A stretch of DNA of 56,615 nt from CAZXLT01 sp964641545 (GTDB lineage Bacteria; Patescibacteriota; Saccharimonadia; Saccharimonadales; AWTP1-31): the NCBI GenBank assembly GCA_964641545.1, contig CAZXLT010000005.1:1-56615 (forward strand). Direction: 5' to 3'. Both the position numbers and the translations under genes were made by a program. Shown here piece after piece: positions 25,987-34,473 of this stretch (position 1 is its first letter; each line of letters opens with the position of its first letter). The notes under the pieces are model-generated. The model made no database searches. It had not been told where the DNA came from and saw only the letters and a list, made by a program, of their open reading frames with translations.

Positions 25987-27154
25987 GCGCTGCTTCGAGT
26001 GTTACAGTAACTTTCTCTTCCTTGCCATCTCTTAGAATAGTTAGCGTTACCTTATCGCCAACTGCGCTGCGCCCAAGTACCGATGTCAGGCTGTTGTTTT
26101 CGTCAATCGCTGTATTATCAATCTTCTGAATGATATCTTTTTCTTTCAAGCCTGCTTTGTCGGCAGGGCTATCGGGTAGAATGGTTGACTGACCCGAGCT
26201 TGGCGCCAAGTAGGCACCTCTTTTGACATTCAGGTTGTATTGATACGCATACTCATCGGTTAGTGAAACATACCTCACGCCTAAATATGGTCGCTCTAGT
26301 TTTCCCTTTGAAAGTACGCTCTTAATCAAGCCTTGGATATCATTTATTGGAATAGCAAAGCCTATGTTCTCGGCGTTCCCAGCTACTGCCGTGTTGATAG
26401 CAATAACTTCTCCACTCGTATTCACGAGTGGACCGCCAGAATTACCACGATTAATTGCCGTGTCTGTTTGAAATAGGTTCTGAAGAGTTTCTCCGCCACC
26501 GCCCGATTCATCGCCTGCAGTTACATCACGACCAAAACCAGAAATAATCCCACTTGTCACTGTATTTTGAAACTGACCAAGCGCGTTGCCAATAGCTATG
26601 ACCTTATCGCCTACTTGGACCTTGGATGAGTCTCCAAGAACCACTGGAGTAAGTTCTTTGCCTTTTTTATCTTCTATTTTTAAGAATGCAACGTCCAGTG
26701 AGTCGGTTTCGTTGGTGCGGCCTAGTACTTTTACGCTGTCGAGCATCGTGCCATCTGATAGTGTTACCGTAACGCTGTCAGCATTGGCTGGCACAACATG
26801 ACGATTAGTAACCACAACGCCATCCTTGTTAATGATAAAACCGGTACCAGCACTTTCTTCCTGGCGGTCGAGCCCAAAAAAACTACTGCCAGACGCCGTA
26901 CTCGTAACGTTCACCGATACAACACCAGGACCAACAGTTTTGGCTATTTCGCTAATGAGCTGACTCTCGCTTGCGATAACCTGTTGCTTTACCGATGTTT
27001 TTGCGAGCGACTTTTCTATGCTCCGATTATTAAGCCACCCACCAAGATAGCCCGAACCGAGACACAGTGTCATAATCAAGGCAATATTAAGAATCTTTAT
27101 TCTGCCAAAACCGCTCTTACTGCTTACTAGCGCTGCTCGTACTCTAGCCCTCAT
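25976..27154 (-). CDS. htrA: HtrA/DegP-type serine protease with PDZ domain
   Basis: A 392-residue membrane-anchored trypsin-like protease. One N-terminal helix (about residues 20-41), then the catalytic triad His119 (TNRHVV), Asp154 (DSLDVAFLKI) and Ser239 (GNSGGPL), and one PDZ domain from about residue 285 to the end (AGLKEKDIIQKIDNTAIDE). It handles misfolded or damaged proteins outside the membrane. Ribosome-binding site GGGGGTGTGA precedes the ATG. No neighbour suggests a specific target. Confidence 0.95.
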   Translation of the reverse strand: MRARVRAALVSSKSGFGRIKILNIALIMTLCLGSGYLGGWLNNRSIEKSLAKTSVKQQVIASESQLISEIAKTVGPGVVSVNVTSTASGSSFFGLDRQEESAGTGFIINKDGVVVTNRHVVPANADSVTVTLSDGTMLDSVKVLGRTNETDSLDVAFLKIEDKKGKELTPVVLGDSSKVQVGDKVIAIGNALGQFQNTVTSGIISGFGRDVTAGDESGGGGETLQNLFQTDTAINRGNSGGPLVNTSGEVIAINTAVAGNAENIGFAIPINDIQGLIKSVLSKGKLERPYLGVRYVSLTDEYAYQYNLNVKRGAYLAPSSGQSTILPDSPADKAGLKEKDIIQKIDNTAIDENNSLTSVLGRSAVGDKVTLTILRDGKEEKVTVTLEAAPTQ

Positions 27155-27183
27155 TCACACCCCCGCTTGATTAACGTTATTAA

Positions 27184-27952
27184 CTAAACTGTTTTGTCGC
27201 CCCAATCTGAAAAAGTAATCACAATAACGATTACCGCCATCATCACAAACAAAAGCTGTCGGCGAAGCATAGTTGTAACTCGGTCGGTTTTCTCGAGGTA
27301 GTACATACCCCCAAGACCAAAACCGATTACCGACAGAAGCAGCGCCGGCTGTGCAATTGGACCGTAAAATAGTAACCAGTGCCCGAGTATCCAGCTCATT
27401 GCCGCAGCAAAATATGCCCAGACATAGGACAAAAAACGCGTTAGATCTTCCTCGAAGTTAGCAAAAAAATGCCGAGCAGACAGATAGCTTACCAGCCNNN
27501 NNNNNNNTTACCAGCCAAGTCATAATCACTAAGATAAAAATAGGTTGCTCTCCCCATTGAAGAAAAAGCGCGGCCAGACCGACCACAAGACTTACGAGAG
27601 CCTGCACAGCAACACCGAAAATAGATGACATCGGCTTGAGTAATAGTAGCCAAGCGCCGTATGCCGCCGCCCAAATGAGCTGCATCATTTGGGAATCACT
27701 CTGGATCATAAACACAAGTGTCGCTAGACCGACAATTAGGTCAACACCGTTGGCACGAATGTTTGCAGGCCAATGTCGCGGCTTAACGGCAAACATACGC
27801 CATTTACTGAGTAAAATTAAGGCAACCGCAAGTTGAAAAAACCTTGTGCGAACAAATATAAATAACAATGCCGGTAATAGACTTGTTAAAGCAATGTGTA
27901 GCAGATGCGAAAACCCACTAGCAGGTTTAATCTTAGCCGTAATTTGTCTCAT
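27184..27952 (-). CDS. Multi-pass membrane protein, interrupted by an assembly gap
   Basis: Two apparent frames (27458-27952 and 27184-27432) are separated by ten Ns at 27498-27507. The same 9-mer TTACCAGCC stands on both sides of the Ns. If the Ns and one copy are removed, the upstream frame runs through TGG CTG GTA AGC TAT CTG into the downstream frame without a stop, giving one protein of 249 residues. It is strongly hydrophobic, with about eight predicted helices and a short charged tail (SDWGDKTV). I do not recognise the family. TGC TATAAT on the minus strand lies 11 nt before the ATG. Confidence 0.75.
27498..27507. other. Assembly gap (10 N) flanked by a 9-bp direct repeat
   Basis: Ten Ns, with TTACCAGCC at 27489-27497 and again at 27508-27516. 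This looks like two contig ends that overlap by 9 bp but were joined with a fixed-size gap, not like missing sequence. Confidence 0.9.
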
Positions 27953-28051
27953 TTCTCATCCCTATTATAGCAAATAAACTGAGGTTGAGCTGATAAAAGA
28001 TCCTATTAAAACATGTGCACTTTACACTGTGATACGTTATAGTTGGGAGAC

Positions 28052-28756
28052 ATGGAAGAGACACCGAAACAACCCGCAACGCAACAGCCAGATCAAACCC
28101 CAGCAACCTCCCCTCCTGCGCAAACCACAGAAACCGAACATATGGTTGGCGCCGGGGTGCCAGAGGAGTCTGAGGAAGAAACACCAGGCGGTATTCGAAA
28201 TTCCTTGTCCACAATTGCCATTCTGATTATTGCCCCCTTGATTGCTTTTGCCTTAACTACTTTCGTATTTCAGAGCTATGAAGTTGATGGGCCAAGCATG
28301 GAAACTACTCTGCAAAATCGTGATCGACTCATTGTGTACAAACTACCTCGCACTCTATCGAAAATAACCCGCAATAGTTATGTCCCCGAACGGGGTGAGA
28401 TTATCATCTTTACCCGACAAGAGGGCTTCGAGTTTGGAGCAGGACAAAAACGGCAGCTAATTAAACGCGTGATCGCACTTCCTGGCGAGCGAGTTGTTGT
28501 GAAATCCGGCATTTTGACTGTGTACAACGAAAAGCATCCCGACGGCTTTCGTCCTGATGAAGGTGCATATAAAAAAGCCATCATAACAACGCCCGGGGAT
28601 ATCGACCTTGTAGTTCCCGAGGGTCACGTGTATGTCTGCGGGGACAACCGGACAAACTCACTCGACTCCCGTGCTTTCGGACCTGTTCCTTTCGAAGATA
28701 TTGTGGGCCGGCTAGCACTCCGCGTGTATCCTTTCGGCAAGAGCCAGGTTTATTAA
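28052..28756 (+). CDS. lepB: Signal peptidase I
   Basis: A 234-residue type I signal peptidase. A proline/glutamine/threonine-rich cytoplasmic N-terminus (about 48 residues) precedes one membrane helix (51-72). The catalytic serine is Ser82 in DGPSMETTL and the general base is Lys138 in QLIKRVIALPG; box E is GDNRTNSLDSRAFG. It cleaves Sec signal peptides delivered by SecA. Start set at ATG 28052 rather than TTG 28043. TATAGT at 28038-28043 is 8 nt upstream; GGGAGA lies close to the ATG. It converges with parB. Confidence 0.94.
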   Translation: MEETPKQPATQQPDQTPATSPPAQTTETEHMVGAGVPEESEEETPGGIRNSLSTIAILIIAPLIAFALTTFVFQSYEVDGPSMETTLQNRDRLIVYKLPRTLSKITRNSYVPERGEIIIFTRQEGFEFGAGQKRQLIKRVIALPGERVVVKSGILTVYNEKHPDGFRPDEGAYKKAIITTPGDIDLVVPEGHVYVCGDNRTNSLDSRAFGPVPFEDIVGRLALRVYPFGKSQVY

Positions 28757-28762
28757 TAAGCC

Positions 28763-29626
28763 CTAGACTTTACTAATCCTAGCGATCAATTGCTTTAGTT
28801 GTGCGTCATTTTTAAATGATATTTCAAGCTTGCCGCCCTTGGCAGTACGTTTTAGGCTCACACTGGTATTCAAGACTTTGCCTAGTTTCTTAGTTTGCTC
28901 TGTAGATGTCGCAACTTTTTTTCTTGCCTTAGCAATCGTATCTGCCCCTTCTCGCTGAGCAACTGCATACCGTTCTGCTTGGCGGACCGACCAGCCATTT
29001 TTGAGTATCTGCTGCAGTAATGCAAGCTGCTGCTGCTCTACTTTCAGCGACAATATAGCCCGCGCGTGACCTTCGCTTATTTTGTTACTGCTCAGAGCTT
29101 CTTTTGCAGCTTTGGGCAGCAATAGTAACCTCATGGTATTCATAATCGTTGTCTGAGCTTTACCCAGTCGCTTAGCAATCGTGTCGTAACTCTGACTGAA
29201 CTGTTCGTGTAGATGTCTAATTGAAACCGCCTGCTCCAGCGGAGATAGGTCGACGCGCTGTACGTTTTCAACTAGCGCCAGTTCAAGCCGTTCCAATTGC
29301 TTGATATCGCGCACAACGGCAGGAACGGACTTTAATCCTGCTAGTTTTGAGGCTCGCCACCTTCGTTCACCGGCTATGATGTAATACTTATCTTTGTAAG
29401 GTGTTACGACTAAGGGCTGCAAGATACCATGTTCTTTTATCGACTCTGCCAGCTCTTTGATAGCAGATTCAGCAAAATGTTGACGTGGTTGTTCGGGATT
29501 TGGCTGCAAATCGGCAAGCGGTATCTTTTGAATCCGCTCCGAGGCCTCAGCCAAGATTGAATTATCAAAATCTTGCGGCAATAACGCATCGAAACCTTTT
29601 CCTAGCCCTTTTGTTTTAACCGACAC
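28763..29626 (-). CDS. parB: Chromosome partition protein ParB
   Basis: A 287-residue ParB/Spo0J. It starts KGLGKGFDALL, then the CTPase motifs (LADLQPNPEQPRQHF, ENVQRVDLSPLEQ, GERRWRASKLAG), a helix-turn-helix (YDTIAKRLGKAQTTIMNTMRLL) and a C-terminal dimer domain. It loads on parS near the origin and recruits SMC. Start is GTG 29626 with a strong GGAGGTGGAG; the gene overlaps parA by 11 bp. No parS consensus (TGTTTCACGTGAAACA-like) was found in the window. Confidence 0.95.
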   Translation of the reverse strand: MSVKTKGLGKGFDALLPQDFDNSILAEASERIQKIPLADLQPNPEQPRQHFAESAIKELAESIKEHGILQPLVVTPYKDKYYIIAGERRWRASKLAGLKSVPAVVRDIKQLERLELALVENVQRVDLSPLEQAVSIRHLHEQFSQSYDTIAKRLGKAQTTIMNTMRLLLLPKAAKEALSSNKISEGHARAILSLKVEQQQLALLQQILKNGWSVRQAERYAVAQREGADTIAKARKKVATSTEQTKKLGKVLNTSVSLKRTAKGGKLEISFKNDAQLKQLIARISKV

Positions 29627-30374
29627 GTTGCTCCACCTCCTTTGCTAGCTGCTTATAGCTACGAGCACCTTTAGACCATTTATCATGTTCGGCGATTGAT
29701 TTGCCGTAACTTGGCGCCTCTGCCAGCCGCACATTTCTGGGTATTAGTGTATCAAAAACCTTCGCTCCAAAATGCTTTTTCACCTCCGCTACAACCTGAT
29801 CCGACAAAGAAGTGCGGCTATCATACATTGTTATAACAACTCCAAGCAGCTCTAATTGAGGATTCAACCCCTGTCGTACACGCTGAATAATGCTTAGTAA
29901 TTGTCCCAGACCTTCTAGCGCATAATACTCTGCTTGAACAGGGATCAAGACGCTATTGGCAGCCGTCAGAGCATTAATAGTTAATAACCCAAGCGATGGC
30001 GGGCAATCTATTAGTATGTAGTCGTACACTAGCGAAGAAAGTGCCTCTTTTAGTTTAAACTCTCGCCTATCCTCGGCAGCAAGATCAACTTCAGCTGCTG
30101 CTAGCTGCTGATTGGTTGGAGCAACGCTTAACCCGTGGGTGTTAGACTCGGCAACAATCTGGCTAATTTCGGTGTTGCCAAACAGGACGTCATACATTGT
30201 TGCGTCTAAGGATTGCTTATCTACTGCTAGACCGCTAGTTGCATTACCTTGCGGGTCAAAATCAACAATCAGCACTTTCTTTCCTCGTTTTGCAAGATAT
30301 GCACCAATGTTTATTGCGCTGGTTGTCTTACCAACGCCACCCTTTTGATTCAATATAGCAATCGTTTTTGTCAT
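29616..30374 (-). CDS. parA: Chromosome partition ATPase ParA/Soj
   Basis: A 252-residue deviant-Walker ATPase: ILNQKGGVGKTTSAINIG (Walker A with signature Lys), IDCPPSLGLLT (Walker B) and a C-terminal basic surface for DNA binding. It positions ParB-bound origins. Start placed at ATG 30374, with GAGGGAG just before it and the usual ParA N-terminus; an in-frame extension to 30443 would place the start in the promoter leader. Operon parA-parB. Confidence 0.95.
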   Translation of the reverse strand: MTKTIAILNQKGGVGKTTSAINIGAYLAKRGKKVLIVDFDPQGNATSGLAVDKQSLDATMYDVLFGNTEISQIVAESNTHGLSVAPTNQQLAAAEVDLAAEDRREFKLKEALSSLVYDYILIDCPPSLGLLTINALTAANSVLIPVQAEYYALEGLGQLLSIIQRVRQGLNPQLELLGVVITMYDSRTSLSDQVVAEVKKHFGAKVFDTLIPRNVRLAEAPSYGKSIAEHDKWSKGARSYKQLAKEVEQRVG

Positions 30375-30433
30375 ACTCCCTCGTCTTACTAAGCATAAGG
30401 CACAACAGCCTAAACACAAAGCTACAGTCAGAC

Positions 30434-30491
30434 TAGTTGCCAACTAATACTATAAGGCTAGTAGTATAGTGCTAGTTGTCTAGTTTGTTTA
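30434..30491 (-). promoter_or_regulatory. parAB promoter with overlapping inverted repeats
   Basis: Minus-strand -10 TATACT (30463-30468) with a weak -35 TAAACA (30486-30491) at 17-bp spacing. Around it lie short dyads: TAGTTGCCAACTA (30434-30446) and TACTATA with TATAGT (30448-30454 and 30465-30470). Repeated CTAGTTG words occur on both sides. ParA proteins can repress their own promoter, so an operator is plausible but unproven. The parAB leader is about 80 nt. Confidence 0.5.
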
Positions 30492-30497
30492 TCTATC

Positions 30498-30522
30498 AAA
30501 AAACACCCGTTTGGGTGTTTTG
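30498..30522 (-). terminator. Terminator after rplU
   Basis: ACACCC-AAAC-GGGTGT hairpin flanked by A and T runs (minus strand ends in TTTTTT). It lies 25 bp after the rplU stop and is symmetrical enough to work in both directions. Confidence 0.85.
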
Positions 30523-30546
30523 GTTTGCTGTCGAGCAAAATAGTTT

Positions 30547-30852
30547 TTAGGCGATGGTCTTTATTTTTATGACCGTATGCTTTTGGCGATGACCACGAAT
30601 TTTATGAACACGCTTTTTGGCTTTGTATCGAATTGCCACTACTTTATCTGCCTTTACTTCGGTTTCGGTCACTTCTGCGGTGACTTTTGCACTAGCCACA
30701 CTTGGGGTACCAACACTGACTTTGTCGCCGTTCATAACAAGCAATGGCTCGAAATCGATTGATTTTTTTGCATCAATCTTTTCAATCTCCAAAGTTTGAC
30801 CTTCTTCAACAAGATATTGTTTGCCACCGGTAGTGATTACTGCTTTTTTCAT
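30547..30852 (-). CDS. rplU: 50S ribosomal protein bL21
   Basis: A 101-residue bL21: MKKAVITTGGKQYLVEEGQTLEIEKI at the start, then KVVAIRYKAKKRVHKIRGHRQKHTVIKI, the conserved C-terminal rRNA-binding part. The bL27 gene (rpmA), which usually follows directly, is not here: a terminator follows instead. The leader carries an element that also occurs in the 23S-5S spacer. Confidence 0.95.
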   Translation of the reverse strand: MKKAVITTGGKQYLVEEGQTLEIEKIDAKKSIDFEPLLVMNGDKVSVGTPSVASAKVTAEVTETEVKADKVVAIRYKAKKRVHKIRGHRQKHTVIKIKTIA

Positions 30853-30872
30853 ACTTTCCTACTTTTAGGTTA

Positions 30873-30933
30873 GGGGGTCCCGGCAAATCTTAGTGTTAGC
30901 CTTTGATTTGTGGGACTACAAAAGTTACCAATA
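30873..30933 (-). repeat. RNA element in rplU leader, second copy in the 23S-5S spacer
   Basis: The minus-strand leader starts TATTGGT near the predicted transcription start and contains a hairpin at 30877-30916: GTCCC-A-CAAATC, 15-nt loop, GATTTG-CC-GGGAC. A similar 63-nt stretch (TATTGGT ... CCCACAAATCAAA, GCTAA, ATTTGC, GGACCCC) is at 56389-56451 in the rRNA operon, on the same strand. The loop keeps GCTAA..CTAA. Neither copy is coding. Confidence 0.7.
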
Positions 30934-30934
30934 G

Positions 30935-30963
30935 ATCTTAACAGAGATAGCTCTATCTGTAAA
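30935..30963 (-). promoter_or_regulatory. rplU promoter
   Basis: Minus-strand -35 TTTACA (30958-30963), 17-bp spacer, -10 TAAGAT (30935-30940) with TGT upstream as an extended -10. The predicted start (about 30928) falls at the beginning of the shared leader element. Confidence 0.65.
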
Positions 30964-30969
30964 GACCGT

Positions 30970-33888
30970 TTAGGTAGCTGATTTTTCTAAGCTGACAGAC
31001 AGCGAAACTGAATCAATTGTTACGGACGTGCTGTGCTGCAATGAAGGTTCACTCATTTTTAGCTGTTCTGCCAGTGTTTCGGCAGCAATCACGTCTTTGT
31101 AATCATCGAGCGCCTTGCTAAGCTCGGAGTCCTCTGTATAAAGCTCTAGAACGATTCGGTCGTCGACGCTTAACTTCGCCTGCTTGCGGGCACTCTGCAC
31201 GTGTCGCACTACCTCACGCATTAAACCTTCCCGTTTAAGTTTAGGCGTAAGTTTTGTATCAAGAATAACACTAGGGTTCGCACCCGAGCCCTCTGTTTCA
31301 GATGCTGTCTTTACGGTAATTTCTTTAACATTAAGCTCCTCTTTAGCTATCTCTATGAGATCTTTGTTTAAGTTTTGGGGTGCTGACTCACTAACGGTGC
31401 TCATAAGGATTGCACTAGCGAGTGGCTGCCGTACTTTGAGCCCATGCTCCGCCCGTTTAGACAAACCATCATTGATCGCGCGGCGAACCATAGCCATTTC
31501 TTGCAAAATAAGTTCATTGATATGCCCAACCTTTGGCCAATCGAGCAAATGCACCGATTCGCCGCCAGTTAGCTTTTGGTACAGTTCTTCGGCCATGAAT
31601 GGCGTGAATGGCGCCATTACCATGCTCAATTGCGTTAAGACATAGTGTAGCGTTTTGTACGCATTGTTCTTGTCCGTATCATCACCACTTTTCCAAAAAC
31701 GGCGGCGTGAACGGCGCACGTACCAGTTGCTGGCATCGTCAATAAATGGCAAGATTGGCTTCATGGCATTTGGGATGTCGTATCGATCCATGTGCTGCTC
31801 AACTTCGGTTGTAAGTTGATGAACACGACTGATAATCCATTGGTCGAGCGGATTTTCGCAGTGTGCGGATGGATCTTCGTGTTTGCCGCCCCACTCCCAG
31901 CCGTCAACTTCGGCATACATCGTAAAGAAATCGTACATGTTCCAAACCATTGCCAGTTTTCGCGAAACATCAGCTACATCTTTGTCTACTAGCGAAAAAT
32001 CCTCGCCGTTTAAAAGTGGTGAGTTTAGAAACAGAAAGCGTAGCGCATCAGCACTATATAAATCCATGAGTTCATTCGGGTCAGTATAGTTTCCAAAACT
32101 TTTACTCATCTTTCGCCCATCGTTACCCGCAAGCGTTCCATGTACCAGCGCCGTCTTGAAGGCCGTCTTACCAAAGAGTCCGACATTAACTGCATTCAAA
32201 TAATAGAACCAGGCTCGAACCTGGGGTACGTACTCAACGATAAAGTCGCCTGGGAAATTTTGTTCGAATTTCTCAACGTTCTCAAATGGATAGTGGAATT
32301 GTGCGAAGGGCATACTGCCGCTTTCGAACCAACAATCCAAAACTTTGTCGATTCGCCTGTAATGAACCCCTTCTAGATCAAACTCAATATCATCAACCCA
32401 TGGGCGGTGGTAGTCTTCGAGCTCCACACCACTCAAATCCTTCAGCTCGGCATAGCTCCCAACCACTTTGATATGCTCTTTTCCGTCCTTATCGGTACCC
32501 TTCCAGACGGGCATGGCCGAAGCCCAAAAACGATCACGGCTTAAGTTCCAGTCTGGCGCTGATTGAATAGTCTTTTCTGATCTTCCATGCTTAATATGCT
32601 CCGGGAACCAATTGATCTGACCGTTTTGCTCGAGCATTTCTGTTCGTTGCCCATCTATGTCCATAAACCAACTTGGGTGAGCCCGGTAAATGAGTTTGGT
32701 GTGACATCGGTGGCAGTGTGGATATTGGTGGCGAATATACTCAATCCGCAACACCTTATTCTGGGCTAAAAGTGTTTTTGCCATGTCCTTGTTGGCTTCC
32801 CACACTTGCTGACCCTGCCAATCTGTCTCTGTTAATTCACCTGCGTCATTCACCACAGATACAACCGGAAAGCCGGCCTGTTTAGCCATAGCATAATCCT
32901 CTTCACCATATGCTGGGGCCTGCGAGACAACGCCTGTTCCTTCGTCAGTCGTTACAAAGTCAGCATGATGAATAATATGAGCACCCGCGCCCCAATCCTT
33001 GTAGTATGGCTCGTAACTCTTACCAACCAATTCCTTGCCCTTAAATGTTCTCAGCACTTTGTAATCAAGCGGCTGGTGCTTTTCGTCTTGAAGCGAAGTC
33101 TTTAATAATTCTTTGGCGAGTATTAACTTTTCGCTGTTCAACTCGACTTCAACGTACTCGACTTTTTCGTCGACAACCAGGGCGGTGTTTGCAAAAAGCG
33201 ACCACGCAACAGTTGTCCAAACAAGCAGATAACTGTCTTCGCCTTGTAGCTTAAACTTAGCATACACCGATGGATCGGTATCTTCTTCGTATGAATTATC
33301 CATGGCAACTTCGGCTTTCGAGATCGGTGTCTCGTCCCGGATGCAATACATCAGTACTTTTTCGCCCTCGTAAATTTTGCCTTTTTCGTACAGCTGTTTG
33401 AAAGCCCACCAAACAGACTCCATGAACTCTTTATCCATAGTCTTATATGCGCCCTTAAAGTCCACCCAACGACCAATTCTGTCGATGGTGTCTTCCCATA
33501 AGCTTCCAGTTTGCACCATGTTATCTCGACAGGTTGTTATATACTTTTCGAGTGTTATCTTCGATCCAATATCTCGCTTGTCGGTAATTCCCAGTTTTTT
33601 CTCTGTAAAGACTTCGGCAGGCAGTCCGTGACAATCCCACCCCCAGACGCGCTCAACACGCTTACCTTTCATGGTCTGATACCGCGGTACCGCATCTTTA
33701 ACAATGCTCGTTAGTAACGTGCCATGATGCGGAACACCCGTGATAAACGGGGGACCATCATAAAAAACAAAGCTATTTTCGGCTGGACGCTGCTCAACAG
33801 ATTTTTCAAAGGTCTTGTTCTTTTTCCACTGCGTAACAAGATCTTTTTCGTATTCGATCGCTTTACGCCTGCCCGAGCTAAACTTCAT
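30970..33888 (-). CDS. ileS: Isoleucyl-tRNA synthetase (eukaryote/archaea-like type)
   Basis: A 972-residue class I synthetase with the long CP1 editing domain. The N-terminal EFVFYDGPPF-like stretch (SFVFYDGPPFITGVPHHGT) groups it with the IleRS2 (eukaryote-like) type. The HIGH motif reads HHGT at residues 54-57, so its last His is Thr; KMSKS is intact (GRKMSKSFGN). It charges tRNA-Ile. AAGGAG precedes the ATG. A T-box leader lies upstream, so it is likely controlled by uncharged tRNA-Ile. Confidence 0.95.
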   Translation of the reverse strand: MKFSSGRRKAIEYEKDLVTQWKKNKTFEKSVEQRPAENSFVFYDGPPFITGVPHHGTLLTSIVKDAVPRYQTMKGKRVERVWGWDCHGLPAEVFTEKKLGITDKRDIGSKITLEKYITTCRDNMVQTGSLWEDTIDRIGRWVDFKGAYKTMDKEFMESVWWAFKQLYEKGKIYEGEKVLMYCIRDETPISKAEVAMDNSYEEDTDPSVYAKFKLQGEDSYLLVWTTVAWSLFANTALVVDEKVEYVEVELNSEKLILAKELLKTSLQDEKHQPLDYKVLRTFKGKELVGKSYEPYYKDWGAGAHIIHHADFVTTDEGTGVVSQAPAYGEEDYAMAKQAGFPVVSVVNDAGELTETDWQGQQVWEANKDMAKTLLAQNKVLRIEYIRHQYPHCHRCHTKLIYRAHPSWFMDIDGQRTEMLEQNGQINWFPEHIKHGRSEKTIQSAPDWNLSRDRFWASAMPVWKGTDKDGKEHIKVVGSYAELKDLSGVELEDYHRPWVDDIEFDLEGVHYRRIDKVLDCWFESGSMPFAQFHYPFENVEKFEQNFPGDFIVEYVPQVRAWFYYLNAVNVGLFGKTAFKTALVHGTLAGNDGRKMSKSFGNYTDPNELMDLYSADALRFLFLNSPLLNGEDFSLVDKDVADVSRKLAMVWNMYDFFTMYAEVDGWEWGGKHEDPSAHCENPLDQWIISRVHQLTTEVEQHMDRYDIPNAMKPILPFIDDASNWYVRRSRRRFWKSGDDTDKNNAYKTLHYVLTQLSMVMAPFTPFMAEELYQKLTGGESVHLLDWPKVGHINELILQEMAMVRRAINDGLSKRAEHGLKVRQPLASAILMSTVSESAPQNLNKDLIEIAKEELNVKEITVKTASETEGSGANPSVILDTKLTPKLKREGLMREVVRHVQSARKQAKLSVDDRIVLELYTEDSELSKALDDYKDVIAAETLAEQLKMSEPSLQHSTSVTIDSVSLSVSLEKSAT

Positions 33889-33898
33889 ACTTTCTCCT

Positions 33899-34100
33899 TA
33901 AAACAATAAAAACTCTTCTGACCACTGGATCCCATGGGTTCAGGGAGGTACCATCCAGTTTCCAAAAGAGCTTCTCTTCTAGCACTTAGTTTGCGACTAT
34001 AACGGGTCTGCCCGGCGAGATCTACTTTCTATTCTCAGATTTCTGCTCGCTGCTTTCGCGGGTGATAGCCGCTCATCCATTAGAAATGGAACGCATCCTT
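33899..34100 (-). promoter_or_regulatory. T-box leader of ileS
   Basis: On the minus strand the antiterminator is clear: CTGGA (33954-33958), bulge TGGTACC (33947-33953, the UGGNACC T-box), TCCC/GGGA stem, then TCCAG (33925-33929). The upstream CCGTTATAGTC..AAGTG block is also typical of T-box leaders. A terminator can form between CTCTTTTGG..CTGGAT and ATCCAG..CAGAAGAG, followed by TTTTT (33908-33912); the AAGAG-AAG-CTCTT hairpin upstream competes for CTCTT. An ATC (Ile) triplet sits in the loop of GCGG-CTATCAC-CCGC at 34064-34066 and is the likely specifier. The short stem I resembles compact T-boxes. Confidence 0.8.
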
Positions 34101-34104
34101 GTTT

Positions 34105-34133
34105 ACTATACGTTACTTCTGCTACCCTTGCAA
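34105..34133 (-). promoter_or_regulatory. Promoter of the ileS T-box transcript
   Basis: Minus-strand -35 TTGCAA (34128-34133), 17-bp spacer, -10 TATAGT (34105-34110). The -35 lies inside the last codons of the thioredoxin-fold gene. The predicted start is near 34098, just before the T-box. Confidence 0.7.
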
Positions 34134-34397
34134 TCTGTCGGACGCGTAGTAAACTACCTCATTCATGAGGGGTAATATGGGTCCTTGCCAGTCCTTGAGC
34201 ATAGAACCGTCTTCCGAAAGGGCAATAATGGCTGGATACTGCACAATATCGTATAGCTCAGCCATCCGCGCCCCTTCTTTACTGTCAGCATCAACCAGCG
34301 GAATTCTTCGGTCATAGTTACGACCAATTTCTCGAACAAACTCCTCTATTTTGGTTGCGTGCTCCGACTGCGGCTTATAAATAATCTGGACCTTCAT
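34122..34397 (-). CDS. Thioredoxin-fold protein without CxxC
   Basis: A 91-residue protein with a thioredoxin-like pattern: MKVQIIYKPQSEHATKIEEF, a middle strand with RRIPLVDADSKEGARMAELYDIVQYPAIIAL (cis-Pro after IVQY) and SMLKDWQG. It contains no cysteine, so it cannot be a redox thioredoxin; a binding or chaperone role is possible. An extended -10 (TGG TAAACT, minus, 34404-34412) is 6 nt before the ATG, so it is probably leaderless although it follows nrdJ on the same strand. Confidence 0.7.
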   Translation of the reverse strand: MKVQIIYKPQSEHATKIEEFVREIGRNYDRRIPLVDADSKEGARMAELYDIVQYPAIIALSEDGSMLKDWQGPILPLMNEVVYYASDRLQG

Positions 34398-34412
34398 GGC
34401 ATTAGTTTACCA

Positions 34413-34451
34413 CGAGCACAATGACACTTACTTTCGTTTACATTGTGCTCG
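34413..34451. repeat. 11-bp inverted repeat between nrdJ and the thioredoxin-fold gene
   Basis: CGAGCACAATG (34413-34423) and CATTGTGCTCG (34441-34451) are perfect inverted copies with a 17-nt loop. On the minus strand no T-run follows, so it is not a standard intrinsic terminator. It may still stop transcription, or stabilise the nrdJ mRNA 3' end. Confidence 0.7.
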
Positions 34452-34473
34452 ATTAGTGTTGCCGTTTTTTCGC

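Noticed and set aside
28763..30491. Replication origin near parAB
   Set aside because: No parS site, dnaA gene or clear DnaA-box cluster was found in the window.
34413..34451. Intrinsic terminator of nrdJ
   Set aside because: The hairpin is perfect, but no T-run follows on the minus strand.
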